Of a stretch of 64,000 nucleotides of DNA, positions 26,186-35,699 are shown one piece after another. Position 1 is the first letter of the stretch; each line of letters opens with the position of its first letter. The stretch lies in the NCBI RefSeq assembly GCF_001598435.1, contig NZ_BCYY01000021.1, forward strand, positions 1 through 64,000. Reading direction: 5' to 3'. The translations under genes and the position numbers were made by a program. The stretch is from Sphingomonas pituitosa NBRC 102491. Its GTDB lineage: Bacteria; Pseudomonadota; Alphaproteobacteria; Sphingomonadales; Sphingomonadaceae. The notes beneath the pieces were generated by a model. It was not told the origin of the DNA. It was given only the letters and a program-made list of their open reading frames with translations, and did no database searches.

Positions 26186-27613
26186 ATGAGCATCACTTCC
26201 GATCCCCGCGCCTTCCTCTATCGTGACGGGTTCGATCCCGACACCGCCGTTCGCCTGACCGCCGATGCGCTTGGGCAAGCCGAGGATGGCGAGCTCTATC
26301 TACAATATCGCAAGTCCGAGGCGTTCGGCTTCGACGACGGCCGGCTGAAGACCGCCGCTTATGACACGCAGTCGGGCTTTGGCCTGCGCGCGGTCTCCGG
26401 CGAGACGACCGCGTTCGCGCACGCCAACGAGATCAGCGCCGCCGCGATCCGCCGCGCCGCCGAGACGATGGCGCTGATCGATCCGGCCAAGCAGGGCAAG
26501 GCAGCCCCGCCGCAGGGTAACAACCGCCATCTCTACACCGACGCCGATCCGCTCGACCTGGTGCCGTTCGCCGACAAGGTGAATCTCTGCCAGACGATCG
26601 ACGCTGCGGCACGGGCGCGCGATCCGCGCGTGAAACAGGTTTCCGTCAGCCTTACCGGGCAGTGGAGCGTGATCGAGGTGGTGCGCGCCGACGGCTTTGT
26701 CGCCACCGATGTGCGGCCGCTGGTGCGGCTCAACGTCTCGGTGGTGGTCGAGCAGAATGGCCGCCGCGAGACGGGCAGCTACGGCACCGGCGGGCGGGTG
26801 GTCTATGACCGGCTGTTCCAGCCCGAGACCTGGAACCGCGCGATCGACGAGGCGCTGGCGCAGGCGCTGGTCAATCTCGACGCGGTCGCGGCGCCGGCCG
26901 GCGACATGACCGTGCTGTGCGGCCCCGGCTGGCCGGGCGTGCTGCTGCACGAGGCGGTGGGCCATGGCCTGGAAGGCGATTTCAACCGCAAGGGCACCAG
27001 CGCCTTTTCCGGTCGGATCGGCGAGCGCGTCGCCGCGCCCGGCGTGACGGTGGTGGACGACGGCTCGCTCCACGATCGCCGCGGCTCACTGTCGATCGAC
27101 GACGAGGGCACGCCGACGCGCGAGACGGTGCTGATCGAGGACGGCATCCTCAAGGGCTATATGCAGGACCGGCTCAACGCCCGGCTGATGGGCGTCGCGC
27201 CGACCGGCAATGGCCGCCGCGAAAGCTTCCAGCACGCGCCGATGCCGCGGATGACCAACACCTTCATGAAGGGCGGCAAAGACGATCCCGCCGAGCTGCT
27301 GGCCCGCGTGAAGAAGGGCATCTACGCCAAGAGCTTCGGCGGCGGTCAGGTCGACATCGTCTCGGGCAAGTTCGTCTTCTCGTGCACCGAAGCGTATCTG
27401 GTCGAGAACGGCAAGCTCGGCGCGCCGATAAAGGGCGCGACGCTGATCGGCGACGGGCCGACCGTGCTCCACCGCGTGACCGGCATCGGCAACGACTTCG
27501 CGCTCGATGAAGGCGTGGGCATGTGCGGCAAGGGCGGCCAGTCGGTCCCCGCCGGCGTGGGCCAGCCGACGCTGCTGGTGGAAGGGCTGACGGTGGGCGG
27601 GACGGCGGCGTGA
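26186..27613 (+). CDS. tldD: Metalloprotease TldD
   Basis: TldD works with TldE/PmbA as a heterodimeric protease that trims peptides such as microcin B17 precursor and degrades CcdA antitoxin in E. coli. The 475-residue protein carries the metal-binding HEAVGH motif at 255-260, followed by a conserved GDFNRKG. The C-terminal GGTAA end is typical. Interestingly, a ccdAB pair follows on the opposite strand with only 4 bases between the genes. Confidence 0.95.
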   Translation: MSITSDPRAFLYRDGFDPDTAVRLTADALGQAEDGELYLQYRKSEAFGFDDGRLKTAAYDTQSGFGLRAVSGETTAFAHANEISAAAIRRAAETMALIDPAKQGKAAPPQGNNRHLYTDADPLDLVPFADKVNLCQTIDAAARARDPRVKQVSVSLTGQWSVIEVVRADGFVATDVRPLVRLNVSVVVEQNGRRETGSYGTGGRVVYDRLFQPETWNRAIDEALAQALVNLDAVAAPAGDMTVLCGPGWPGVLLHEAVGHGLEGDFNRKGTSAFSGRIGERVAAPGVTVVDDGSLHDRRGSLSIDDEGTPTRETVLIEDGILKGYMQDRLNARLMGVAPTGNGRRESFQHAPMPRMTNTFMKGGKDDPAELLARVKKGIYAKSFGGGQVDIVSGKFVFSCTEAYLVENGKLGAPIKGATLIGDGPTVLHRVTGIGNDFALDEGVGMCGKGGQSVPAGVGQPTLLVEGLTVGGTAA

Positions 27614-27617
27614 GCCG

Positions 27618-27914
27618 TCAGTTACCGGTCAGCAGCATGTCGAACGCGGCGATGATGTCGAGCCGATAGGCTTCGAGCGATGCGACCGCCGGGCCGAGAT
27701 CCTTGGCCCGGACGGTCGCAGCATATTGCGTCACCATCGCGCAGCGCTCCCCGGCGATGTCGAACACCGGATTCAGGCGAGCGCGCAGTGCCGGCGCGCG
27801 GTCGAGCGGCACCAGCGGTGCGACGATGCGGGTGGAAAGGTGCCCCAGCACTTCGGCCTGGCAGTTGAGCAGCAACGCACCGTCGGCGGTGCGATGCACG
27901 TCGTACTGCGCCAT
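27618..27914 (-). CDS. ccdB: CcdB-family type II toxin
   Basis: This 98-residue protein starts MAQYDVHRT and contains LLLNCQAEVLGHLSTRIVAPL and a C-terminal DMLLTGN, a good match to CcdB toxins, which poison DNA gyrase. CcdB normally ends with Trp-Gly-Ile, needed for gyrase killing in the F plasmid toxin; here the end is LTGN, so gyrase activity is uncertain. The start overlaps the ccdA stop as TGATG, the usual coupling of this operon. Confidence 0.9.
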   Translation of the reverse strand: MAQYDVHRTADGALLLNCQAEVLGHLSTRIVAPLVPLDRAPALRARLNPVFDIAGERCAMVTQYAATVRAKDLGPAVASLEAYRLDIIAAFDMLLTGN

Positions 27915-28159
27915 CAGAACATGCGGTAGCGTTCGAGGGGAAGGCCGTTCTCTTCCACCCATTTGTTGCAGGCTTCGGCCCAGGCGCGATTCTCTTCCTG
28001 CCAGCGCCGGTCCTGCTCGGCCTTGGTCGCCTGCCGGATCGCGGCTTCGCAGACCTGCGACAGGTTCAGCCCCACCTCGCGCGCCGCCGCGACGACGCCG
28101 GTGTCGATCGAGACGTTCACCGCCTTGCGCTTGCCGGACGCGATCGGATCGTGCTTCAT
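27914..28159 (-). CDS. ccdA: CcdA-family antitoxin
   Basis: The 81-residue antitoxin has an N-terminal ribbon-helix-helix region (KRKAVNVSIDTGVV, residues 10-23, then LSQVCEAAIRQA) for DNA binding. Its acidic, Trp-rich C-terminal tail binds CcdB. It is the first gene of the pair. A perfect inverted repeat 14 bases upstream (28173-28189) is the likely autorepression site. Confidence 0.9.
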   Translation of the reverse strand: MKHDPIASGKRKAVNVSIDTGVVAAAREVGLNLSQVCEAAIRQATKAEQDRRWQEENRAWAEACNKWVEENGLPLERYRMF

Positions 28160-28172
28160 GCGGACAAGCTAT

Positions 28173-28189
28173 GCGCATGCCCCATGCGC
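28173..28189. promoter_or_regulatory. Palindromic operator candidate for ccdAB
   Basis: GCGCATG and CATGCGC form a perfect 7-bp inverted repeat with a 3-base spacer in the 50-base gap between ccdA and the divergent DUF2007 gene. Ribbon-helix-helix antitoxins bind such sites, so CcdA/CcdB autoregulation is inferred. It would also overlap the promoter of the neighbouring gene. Confidence 0.6.
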
Positions 28190-28209
28190 GTCAATCATCG
28201 GAGGCCCGC

Positions 28210-28425
28210 ATGGCCCTTGCCGAACTCGGCCGGTTCAACCGGCAGGAAGCGTTCATCGTCCAGGGCCGGCTGGAGGATGACGACATCCCCAGCTTCGTGT
28301 TCGATGCGGGCGCCAGCATCGCCGACGGCAGCTATCTGCTGATCCCGGTGCGGGTGATGGTCGACGACGAGAATCTCGCCGCCGCCCGCGCGATCCTCGA
28401 CGCGGCGGGCGCTCTCAAGCCGTAA
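28210..28425 (+). CDS. DUF2007 domain protein
   Basis: The 71-residue product matches the DUF2007 (putative signal-transducing, PII-like fold) group, with EAFIVQGRLEDDDIPSFV near 13-30 and LLIPVRVMVDDENLAAARAIL near 43-63. It has no signal peptide. Its role is unknown. It is divergent from ccdA and its end overlaps the ubiH end by 11 bases. Confidence 0.8.
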   Translation: MALAELGRFNRQEAFIVQGRLEDDDIPSFVFDAGASIADGSYLLIPVRVMVDDENLAAARAILDAAGALKP

Positions 28426-29632
28426 CGCCCTGGAGCAGCTTGGGCACGTCGCCGCTTTCGCCGCGCGCCTCGCCCATGAACCAGTTCTTGAGCGGCGGGA
28501 GCTTGTCCACGGCCGCGAGGCCGAAGCGCCGCGCCGCATGGGGCAGCGTGCCGGGTATGCCGAAGAGCCGGGTCAGCCCGTCGGTCGCCAGCGCGACCAT
28601 GAAGGTGTCGAGCCCGCGCCAGCGCTGGTAGCGCGCGAGCAGTTCGGGATCGCCCATGTCGAGCCCCAGCCTTTTGCCGTCGACCAGCACCTCGACCAAC
28701 GTCGCCACGTCGCGGAAGCCGACATTGACGCCCTGCCCCGCGATCGGATGGATGCCGTGCGCCGCGTCGCCGACCAGCGCCAGCCGCTCGGCGGTGATCC
28801 AGGCGGCGTGGTGGAAGCCAAGCGGATAGGAGGAGCGCGCCGAGAGCGGCCCGAGCTTGCCGAGGAAACCGCCCATCTTCTTCTCGGCCTCGGCCAGATA
28901 GGCGCGGTCCGAGATCTTGTGCATCGCCGCCGCGTCGCGCGCGTTCACCGTCCACACCACCGCCGAGCGGTGGCCGTTTTCGTCGTCGAGCAGCGGCAGG
29001 ATCGCGAACGGACCCTGCGGGTAGAAGATCTCGAAGGCGATGTTCTCGTGGGAACGCTCATGGTTGAGCGTGGCGATCATCGCGGCATGGTCATAGGTCC
29101 AGCGCGCGACCTTGAAGCCGGCCGAGTCGCGGGTCGGCGAGTTGCGCCCCTCCGCCGCGATCAGCAGCTGCGCGCGCACCGTCGCGCCCGAATCGAGCGT
29201 CGCGACGACGCCGTGCGGCCCGCGCTCTACCGAGACCGCGCGGGTCTGCATCCGCACATCAGCCAGTGGCGCCGCCTGCGCGGCCTCGTACAGCGCCGTC
29301 CGCAGCACGCGATTCTCGAACATATGGCCCAGCGCGCCGTCATCCGCGTCCGGCGCGAAGTCGAGCTTGCCCGGCTCCAGCCCGTCGGAAACGCGAATAC
29401 CCTCGATCGGGCACCCCTTGCCTGCCAGCCGGCCGGCGATGCCGATCGCCTCGAACATCCGCATCGGGGCGCTGGCGATCGCCGAGGCGCGGCCGTCGAA
29501 GCCAGCGCCGAGAATCGTTGCCGGGTCTGCCGGATCGATCACGATCGAGCTGATGCCATGCGCGTCGAGCGCAGCCGCCAGCGCGCTGCCGACCAGCCCG
29601 CCGCCGAGGATGAGAATGTCCGCCTGGTCCAT
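28415..29632 (-). CDS. FAD-dependent ubiquinone biosynthesis hydroxylase (UbiH/UbiF family)
   Basis: This 405-residue flavoprotein monooxygenase shows the FAD-binding GGGLVGSALAAALD at 10-23, a mid-protein IAAEGRNSPTR and the C-terminal GDAAHGIHPIAGQGVNVGFRD. This motif set is shared by UbiH, UbiF and UbiI, which hydroxylate the ubiquinone ring; the exact carbon cannot be assigned. It probably associates with the inner membrane face. Convergent with DUF2007. Confidence 0.9.
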   Translation of the reverse strand: MDQADILILGGGLVGSALAAALDAHGISSIVIDPADPATILGAGFDGRASAIASAPMRMFEAIGIAGRLAGKGCPIEGIRVSDGLEPGKLDFAPDADDGALGHMFENRVLRTALYEAAQAAPLADVRMQTRAVSVERGPHGVVATLDSGATVRAQLLIAAEGRNSPTRDSAGFKVARWTYDHAAMIATLNHERSHENIAFEIFYPQGPFAILPLLDDENGHRSAVVWTVNARDAAAMHKISDRAYLAEAEKKMGGFLGKLGPLSARSSYPLGFHHAAWITAERLALVGDAAHGIHPIAGQGVNVGFRDVATLVEVLVDGKRLGLDMGDPELLARYQRWRGLDTFMVALATDGLTRLFGIPGTLPHAARRFGLAAVDKLPPLKNWFMGEARGESGDVPKLLQGVTA

Positions 29633-29712
29633 GGCCCCGCCCTAGCAGGTTCGCACGCGCCTGCCAGCCGTCAACAGGTGCAGGGTTCGGAAACCCCTGC
29701 ACCTGCACGACC

Positions 29713-31059
29713 TCAATGCTGGTGGAGACGCTCGATCATCCCATCCATCCGCTTGGCGAGAAAGCCGGGCGAATAGCTGTCGCGATAGTTGCGCGGATCG
29801 GCCCTGGTCGAGGCCATCGGCTCGAACGGCGTGAAGCTCGTGGTCAGCGCCACCGCGCCGCCCATCGTGCCCGCGCCCTGGATCGCCAGCGTCAGCTCGG
29901 TCACGTGCAGGATGAAATCGGGCGGGATCGGGCAGGGCTCGCCCATCCGCAGCGCGCGCGCGGTCTCGGCGACGCCGAGCATCTTGTCCTGCGCGCCGAC
30001 CTCGCGGCGCTTGGCGCCCGCCACCAGCTTCTTGAGGAACGAGGTCTTGCCCGCCGCATTGGCGCGCATCGTCGCGAACGACTTCCAGTGCCGCACGAAC
30101 GGCAGCAGCCGCCCGCCGACGCCGAAGCCGCGGCCGAACAGCGGCTGGAGCCGCAGGCTGCGCGCCTTGCGGGCGTTGAGGCTGAGCTGCGAGAAGCGCT
30201 CGAGGAACACCGGCGACTGGTAATGCCGATAGGTATCGGTGCTCAGCTCGCCTTCGTCGCCGATCACGCGCATCCGGTGGTCCGCCGGCGCGGCGATGCT
30301 GCAGGTGACGCGCGCGGTGACGCCGCTCACGAAATCGAGCGTCGCCACCGAGAAGTCGGGCGTAGTCGCCGGATGCATCGGCTGGTCGGTCTTGTGCGGC
30401 ACCACCACCTTCGAGAAGGCGGTGACCGAACGCACCGGCCCGAACATCGCCAGCATCCACACCAGATGGTAGCCGACATGCTCGAAGGTGCAGCCCATCT
30501 CATATTCGTGGATATAGGGCCAGGGCGCGCCGGTGCGGCTGCGCCAGGTCTCGGGCTTCATCAGATAGATGGGGTTGTCGTCGAACTCGGCATAGATCAG
30601 CAGCGGCTTGCCGATCGCGCCGTCGCGCACCGCCTTCCACATCGTCTGGACGCTGTCGCTGAGGAAGTTGCACGGCGCACTCGACAGGACGAGCCCGCGC
30701 TCCTCGGCGATGCGGAACAGCGTGCGCGCCTCTTCCAGATCGGTGGTCAGCGGCTTTTCCGAATAGACGTGCTTGCCGCCTTCGAGCAGCGCGCGGGTCA
30801 GCGCGAAATGCGCCTCGATGCTGGTGAGGTTCAGCACCAGCGTCACCGCGGGATCGTCCAGGATCGCCTGGAGATCGGGATAGACCGAGAAGCCGTAATA
30901 TTCGGACACCTTCGACGAGCGCGCCAGATCGATGTCGTACACGCCGCGCACGTCGATCTCCGGGTGCGCCCATGCCGTGGTCATGTAGTGATCGAACACA
31001 TAGCCGCAGCCGATGATCGCCACGCCCGTCTTGCCCGTGCTTTCGCCCTGCATCTGCAT
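29713..31059 (-). CDS. Gfo/Idh/MocA-family oxidoreductase (larger, 448 aa)
   Basis: An NAD(P)-binding Rossmann domain starts at GVAIIGCGYVFDHY (residues 12-25), followed by YSEKPLTTDLEEA, the EKP motif with the catalytic Lys. The 448-residue length exceeds the family's usual 330-380, with an extra basic segment near 310-360. These enzymes oxidise or reduce sugars and inositols. The ATG overlaps the stop of the next Gfo/Idh gene as TGATG, so the two are co-translated. The substrate is unknown. Confidence 0.85.
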   Translation of the reverse strand: MQMQGESTGKTGVAIIGCGYVFDHYMTTAWAHPEIDVRGVYDIDLARSSKVSEYYGFSVYPDLQAILDDPAVTLVLNLTSIEAHFALTRALLEGGKHVYSEKPLTTDLEEARTLFRIAEERGLVLSSAPCNFLSDSVQTMWKAVRDGAIGKPLLIYAEFDDNPIYLMKPETWRSRTGAPWPYIHEYEMGCTFEHVGYHLVWMLAMFGPVRSVTAFSKVVVPHKTDQPMHPATTPDFSVATLDFVSGVTARVTCSIAAPADHRMRVIGDEGELSTDTYRHYQSPVFLERFSQLSLNARKARSLRLQPLFGRGFGVGGRLLPFVRHWKSFATMRANAAGKTSFLKKLVAGAKRREVGAQDKMLGVAETARALRMGEPCPIPPDFILHVTELTLAIQGAGTMGGAVALTTSFTPFEPMASTRADPRNYRDSYSPGFLAKRMDGMIERLHQH

Positions 31060-32126
31060 CAACGCTGTCCCCCGATCCGATTCCGCACTGTGTCCATCGT
31101 CTCCATCACCGCAATACTGTCGCTCAAGGTCATCTCCGGGCTCTCGTAAAGCCCCGCAGCCAGGCAGCGTGCGACTTCCTCGACCTGATAGTGATAGCCA
31201 TTGCCGGCGAACAGCCGCCGCTCGCGCTTGCCGCCGCGCGTCAGCAGGCCATGCCATTGCGACAGCTTCTGCGGCAGCCCCTGCTCGCGGAGCAACGCCT
31301 TGCGGCCAAGCCCGGCGTCGTTGCCGCGCCGCCGCGGCGTCATCCGCTGGAGCCGCACGCCATAGGGGCGGAAGATCGGCCCCTCGAACGCCACGCTGCC
31401 ATGCGTGCCGGCGATGCGCAGCCCGTTGTCGCCGAGCGCGCGCAGGCTGGTGTTGACCGTCGCTACCACCCCGCCGGCAAAGCGCAGGCTGATCGCCGCG
31501 TCTTCCTCAACGCCGGTCGCGCCGATATGGCCGAGCGCCTCGATCGCCTCCGGTGCGCCGAACAGCCAATGGAGCAGCGAAATGGGGTAGACGCCGAGCT
31601 GCGCCAGCGCGCCCCCGCCGCGTAGCGGATCGAAGCTGGTGCTCGCCGCATCGGGTTCGTTGGTGAAGCAGAATTCGCCATGTGCCTGCCGCACCTCGCC
31701 CACCGCGCCTTCGCGGAGCAGATCGCGCAGACGGCGCGCGGCGGGATTGAAGCGCGTCCACATCGCTTCCATGCAGAACACGCCGTGCGCGCGGGCAGCG
31801 TCGGCGATGCGCCGCGCTTCCTCGACCGAGGACGCGAACGGCTTTTCGATCAGCACCGCCTTGCCCGCTTCGATACAGCCGATTGCGTGGCGCGCATGTT
31901 CGGACGGCGGCGTCGCGATATAGGCGACATCGAAAGGCGAAGCCGCGGTGATCGACTCATAGCCCTCGGCCACGTCCGGAATGCCGAACGCCTGGGCGAA
32001 TCGCCGCGCCGAATCCGCGCTGCGCGAAACGACCAGTTGCGGCCTGGCGCCATTGGCGTGACGAAGTCCGGAGACAAACTTCGCCGAAATTCCTCCGGTG
32101 CCGAATATCGCCCAACGTGCGTCCAC
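31059..32126 (-). CDS. Gfo/Idh/MocA-family oxidoreductase (355 aa)
   Basis: The Rossmann motif FGTGGISAKFVSGL lies at the very start and the EKPF motif with its catalytic Lys lies near residue 96. The C-terminal domain carries GGALAQLGVYPISLLHWLFG, typical of trans-dihydrodiol dehydrogenase-like members. I chose GTG at 32126 because GGGGGA lies 7 bases upstream. Sequence further upstream in frame does not look protein-like. It is the first gene of the two-gene Gfo/Idh operon and is divergent from ftsK. Confidence 0.85.
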   Translation of the reverse strand: MDARWAIFGTGGISAKFVSGLRHANGARPQLVVSRSADSARRFAQAFGIPDVAEGYESITAASPFDVAYIATPPSEHARHAIGCIEAGKAVLIEKPFASSVEEARRIADAARAHGVFCMEAMWTRFNPAARRLRDLLREGAVGEVRQAHGEFCFTNEPDAASTSFDPLRGGGALAQLGVYPISLLHWLFGAPEAIEALGHIGATGVEEDAAISLRFAGGVVATVNTSLRALGDNGLRIAGTHGSVAFEGPIFRPYGVRLQRMTPRRRGNDAGLGRKALLREQGLPQKLSQWHGLLTRGGKRERRLFAGNGYHYQVEEVARCLAAGLYESPEMTLSDSIAVMETMDTVRNRIGGQR

Positions 32127-32433
32127 TCGTATATCCCCCAAGATCGTTGCCGCGTCGTGCCCCAGGCTGATGAACGTCAGCCAAGCTGCTGATACTGCTT
32201 GCGCGATCCCCACCAAGAAGCAGCGACCGTCGAACCATTCCACAGGCGCATCGATTCCGAAGCACCTTTCTGCATGCGCATAGCAGGGAAGAACTTGCTG
32301 CGCTGCAAAATGTTCGACCAGCCGCTTGCCGAACACGACGGCAAGCGGGCCGTAGACGTCCGCGCCTTGACGCGGGACTCCGCAGGCGCGATGATTCCGG
32401 TACGTTTTTCCTTACAGATCCGGAGGCTGGGCG
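32127..32433. other. Intergenic region between divergent Gfo/Idh and ftsK genes
   Basis: No gene is supported in these 307 bases. It should hold the promoters of both flanking genes. A run of T after TACG near 32401-32409 and a CGGAGG ribosome-binding site at 32421-32426 belong to the ftsK side. Confidence 0.6.
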
Positions 32434-34821
32434 ATGGCGTCCCGCGCAGAAGCGCCGCATTGGCGCGACACGATGAAGGCGGGCGTCCGCCGCGGCGGAT
32501 TCGTCCTGGCGGGCACGGCGCTGTTCGTGCTGACCGTCGCGCTCGTGTTGGCGCTGGTGAGCTATCACGCCTCCGATCCGGCGCTGAATACCGCGTCCGC
32601 CGGCCCGGCCCGAAATTGGCTGGGCGGCGTCGGCGCCTGGGTCGCCGACATCCTCTACACGCTCATCGGGGTGCCGATGCTGCTGCTTGCCCCCGTCGGG
32701 CTGCTGGCGGCCCACCGGATGATGATCGATCGGCCGATCGAGCGGCCGCGCCGGATGATCGTCAGCGCGCTGGGTGCTGCCGCGCTTGCCGCGATCGGGC
32801 TGGGCCTGCTCCATTTCGACTGGTCGCTGCCGCTCGACTGGCGCCTGCCCGCGGGCATGGGCGGGCTGATCGGCCTCTCGATTGCGGGTGGAATCGACTG
32901 GCTGATCGGGCTCGCCGGCGATCCGGCCGTGTCCTTCTGGGTGGGGCGCGGCGTCGGCCTGCTGCTGGTGCTGGGCGGATTGTGGCTGTGGTGGATGCGG
33001 CTGGAGTTCACCTCCCCGCTCCGCCTGCTGCGCATGCCCCGGTTCACGCGCAGCACCGGTGAAGCGCGGATCGTCGCGGCCGCCGAGACGACGGGCTTCC
33101 GGCCCAAGCCGCAAGCCGTTGCCGCGTTCGGCGCAGACCCGGACGAGGACGAGGATCTGCCCTTCGATCGCGATCCGCCGCGCATGTCGGAGCCGCGCCG
33201 CGTGGTGGTACCGGACAACCGACCGGGCCCGGTGATCGCCGATCGCACCGTCTCCACCGCGCCGGCACGTACCAAGCCGCCGGTGCAGGCCGCGCTCGAC
33301 TTCAAGGACAGCTACCAGCTGCCGCCGCTCGACCTGCTGACCCCGCCGCCGGCCAACCGCACCGCCACGGTCGACAAGGCGGCGCTGGAGCGCAACGCTC
33401 GCCTGCTCGAAAGCGTACTCGAGGACTTCCACGTGAAGGGCGAGATCGTCGAGGTCCGCCCCGGCCCGGTCGTCACCATGTACGAGCTCGAGCCGGCGAG
33501 CGGCATCAAGGCCAGCCGGGTGATCCAGCTGGCCGACGACATCGCCCGCAACATGAGCGCGATCTCCGCCCGCGTCGCCACCATCCCCGGCCGCACCGTG
33601 ATGGGCATCGAGCTGCCCAACACGACCCGGGAGGGGGTCAGCCTGCACGAGCTGATCGGCAGCCAGCAGTTCGAGGAACAGGGCGCCACCCTGCCGGTGG
33701 TGCTCGGCAAGAACATCGCCGGCGAGCCGGTGATCGCCGATCTCGCACCGATGCCGCACCTGCTCGTCGCGGGTACCACCGGCTCGGGCAAGTCGGTGGG
33801 GCTGAACTGCATGATCCTGTCGCTGCTCTACCGGCTGACGCCCGAGCAGTGCCGGCTGATCATGATCGATCCGAAGATGCTGGAACTCAGCATGTACAAG
33901 GACATCCCCCATTTGCTCGCCGACGTGGTGACCGATCCGCCCAAGGCGGTGCGCGCGCTGAAATGGGCGGTCGAGCAGATGGAGGATCGCTACCGGATGA
34001 TGGCCTCGGTCAACGTCCGCAGCCTGGCGAGCTACAACGACAAGGTCCGCACCGCCAAGGCCAAGGGCCAGACGCTCGGCCGCAAGGTGCAGGTCGGCTA
34101 TGACCCGGAGACCGGCAAGCCGATCTACGAGGAAGAGACGCTCGACCTGCAGGTGCTGCCGCTGATCGTCGTCATCGTCGACGAGCTGGCCGACCTGATG
34201 ATGACGGCCGGCAAGGAAGTCGAATTCCTGATCCAGCGGCTGGCGCAGAAGGCGCGCGCGGCGGGCATCCACCTGATCATGGCGACGCAGCGCCCCTCGG
34301 TCGATGTCATCACCGGCGTGATCAAGGCGAACCTGCCGACCCGCATCAGCTTCCACGTCACCTCGAAGATCGATTCGCGCACCATTCTCGGCGAACAGGG
34401 TGCCGAGCAGCTGCTGGGCAAGGGCGACATGCTCTACATGTCCGGCGGCAAGGGCATCACCCGCGTCCACGGGCCCTTCGTCAGCGACGACGAGGTCCAG
34501 GCGGTCACCGATTTCTGGCGGGCGCAAGGCGCCCCCGACTATATCACCGCAGTGACCGAGGAGCCCGAGGACGGCGGCTTCACGCTGGAAGGCGCGCCCG
34601 ACGGCGAGGACAGTCCCGAGGAGCAGACCTATCGCCGTGCGGTGCAGCTGGTGGCGGAAAGCCAGAAGGCGTCGACCTCGTGGCTGCAGCGCCAGCTGCG
34701 CGTCGGCTACAACTCGGCCGCGCGGCTGATCGAGCGGATGGAGCGCGAGAATCTCGTCTCCAAGCCCGACCATGTCGGCCGCCGCGAGGTGCTGATGGAT
34801 ACCGACGGCCGCCCGTTGTAA
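32434..34821 (+). CDS. ftsK: DNA translocase FtsK
   Basis: The 795-residue protein has an N-terminal membrane domain with four to five hydrophobic segments (residues 20-190), a short charged linker, and a RecA-like motor. Walker A is GTTGSGKSVGLN near 447-458, and Walker B is near VIVDELADLMM around 585. A C-terminal gamma winged helix with SWLQRQLRVGYNSAARLIE ends the protein. FtsK pumps chromosome termini through the division septum and activates XerCD. CGGAGG precedes the ATG. Confidence 0.96.
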   Translation: MASRAEAPHWRDTMKAGVRRGGFVLAGTALFVLTVALVLALVSYHASDPALNTASAGPARNWLGGVGAWVADILYTLIGVPMLLLAPVGLLAAHRMMIDRPIERPRRMIVSALGAAALAAIGLGLLHFDWSLPLDWRLPAGMGGLIGLSIAGGIDWLIGLAGDPAVSFWVGRGVGLLLVLGGLWLWWMRLEFTSPLRLLRMPRFTRSTGEARIVAAAETTGFRPKPQAVAAFGADPDEDEDLPFDRDPPRMSEPRRVVVPDNRPGPVIADRTVSTAPARTKPPVQAALDFKDSYQLPPLDLLTPPPANRTATVDKAALERNARLLESVLEDFHVKGEIVEVRPGPVVTMYELEPASGIKASRVIQLADDIARNMSAISARVATIPGRTVMGIELPNTTREGVSLHELIGSQQFEEQGATLPVVLGKNIAGEPVIADLAPMPHLLVAGTTGSGKSVGLNCMILSLLYRLTPEQCRLIMIDPKMLELSMYKDIPHLLADVVTDPPKAVRALKWAVEQMEDRYRMMASVNVRSLASYNDKVRTAKAKGQTLGRKVQVGYDPETGKPIYEEETLDLQVLPLIVVIVDELADLMMTAGKEVEFLIQRLAQKARAAGIHLIMATQRPSVDVITGVIKANLPTRISFHVTSKIDSRTILGEQGAEQLLGKGDMLYMSGGKGITRVHGPFVSDDEVQAVTDFWRAQGAPDYITAVTEEPEDGGFTLEGAPDGEDSPEEQTYRRAVQLVAESQKASTSWLQRQLRVGYNSAARLIERMERENLVSKPDHVGRREVLMDTDGRPL

Positions 34822-34908
34822 CGGGATCGAATCGGGCGGGGTACGGGTTCACAGCCCGTTCAAGCCCCGCCCGCTATCCGGGCGACCAGCAATTCGGAGA
34901 CGTTTCTC

Positions 34909-35517
34909 GTGTTTTCCCGTTCCTTGGCTCTGTCGCTGCTCGCCGCCCCGCTGCTGGTGGCAGCCGCGCCTGCGCCCGAGCTCGACCAGGTCCAGCAACA
35001 TCTCAAGGCGGTCACCAGCATGACCGCCGAGTTCACCCAGGAAGACCGCAACGGCCGCGTCGTCGCGGGCACGATGACGCTGAAGAGGCCCGGCAAGATC
35101 CGCTTCCAATATGAAAAGGGCGTGCCCCAGCTGATCGTCGCCGACGGCAGCAGCCTCTATTTCATCGATTATCAGGTCCGGCAGGTGCAGCGCTGGCCGA
35201 TCGGCAATTCGCCGCTGCGCGTGCTGCTCGATCCGAATCGCGACATCAGCGGCTATGCGAGCGTAAAGCCCACCGCCGATTCGCGCGTCGTCTCGGTGGA
35301 AGTGCACGACAACAAGCACCCCGAATATGGCCGGATCACGCTCGTCTTCCAGAAGGACGCCGCTGCCCCCGCCGGCCTGAAGCTGCAGGGCTGGGTTGCG
35401 CTCGACGCACAGAACAACCGCACGACGATCCGGCTGAGCAACCAGCGCTTCAATGCGCCGGTGGCCGATTCGAGCTTCCGCTGGACCGACCCGCGTCCGC
35501 AGGGCCGCACGCATTAA
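34909..35517 (+). CDS. lolA: Outer-membrane lipoprotein carrier protein LolA
   Basis: LolA shuttles lipoproteins across the periplasm. The 202-residue product has a signal peptide (residues 1-20, ending near AAA/P) and the family pattern TAEFTQEDRNGRVVAGTM near 40-57 and KPGKIRFQYEKG. GGAG lies 10 bases before the GTG start. It follows ftsK by 87 bases, a conserved arrangement, and is followed by a strong terminator before xth. Confidence 0.93.
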   Translation: MFSRSLALSLLAAPLLVAAAPAPELDQVQQHLKAVTSMTAEFTQEDRNGRVVAGTMTLKRPGKIRFQYEKGVPQLIVADGSSLYFIDYQVRQVQRWPIGNSPLRVLLDPNRDISGYASVKPTADSRVVSVEVHDNKHPEYGRITLVFQKDAAAPAGLKLQGWVALDAQNNRTTIRLSNQRFNAPVADSSFRWTDPRPQGRTH

Positions 35518-35673
35518 TTCCAATTCTGTGCAATCGTTCATCCAAGCGACAGGTTTGCTGCTCTAAGAGCAAGTGGCGGATGGGGTTTTTGCCCGGGATT
35601 TTTCCCCCTGTTGCCTGGGCCTGATACCCCTTCCCGCCTGCGTGACGAACGCTAGGTCGGCCCTCGCTCCATT

Positions 35674-35699
35674 GCCCCCGGAGCGGGGGCCTTTCCTTT
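35674..35699 (+). terminator. Intrinsic terminator between lolA and xth
   Basis: A 7-bp stem GCCCCCG/CGGGGGC with a 3-base GAG loop (35674-35690) is followed by CTTTCCTTTT. It lies 157 bases after lolA, so it may end the lolA transcript or a short RNA from the gap. Confidence 0.75.

Noticed and set aside
31957..34773. A 938-residue minus-strand open frame over ftsK
   Set aside because: Shadow of ftsK; repetitive charged composition and no start signals.
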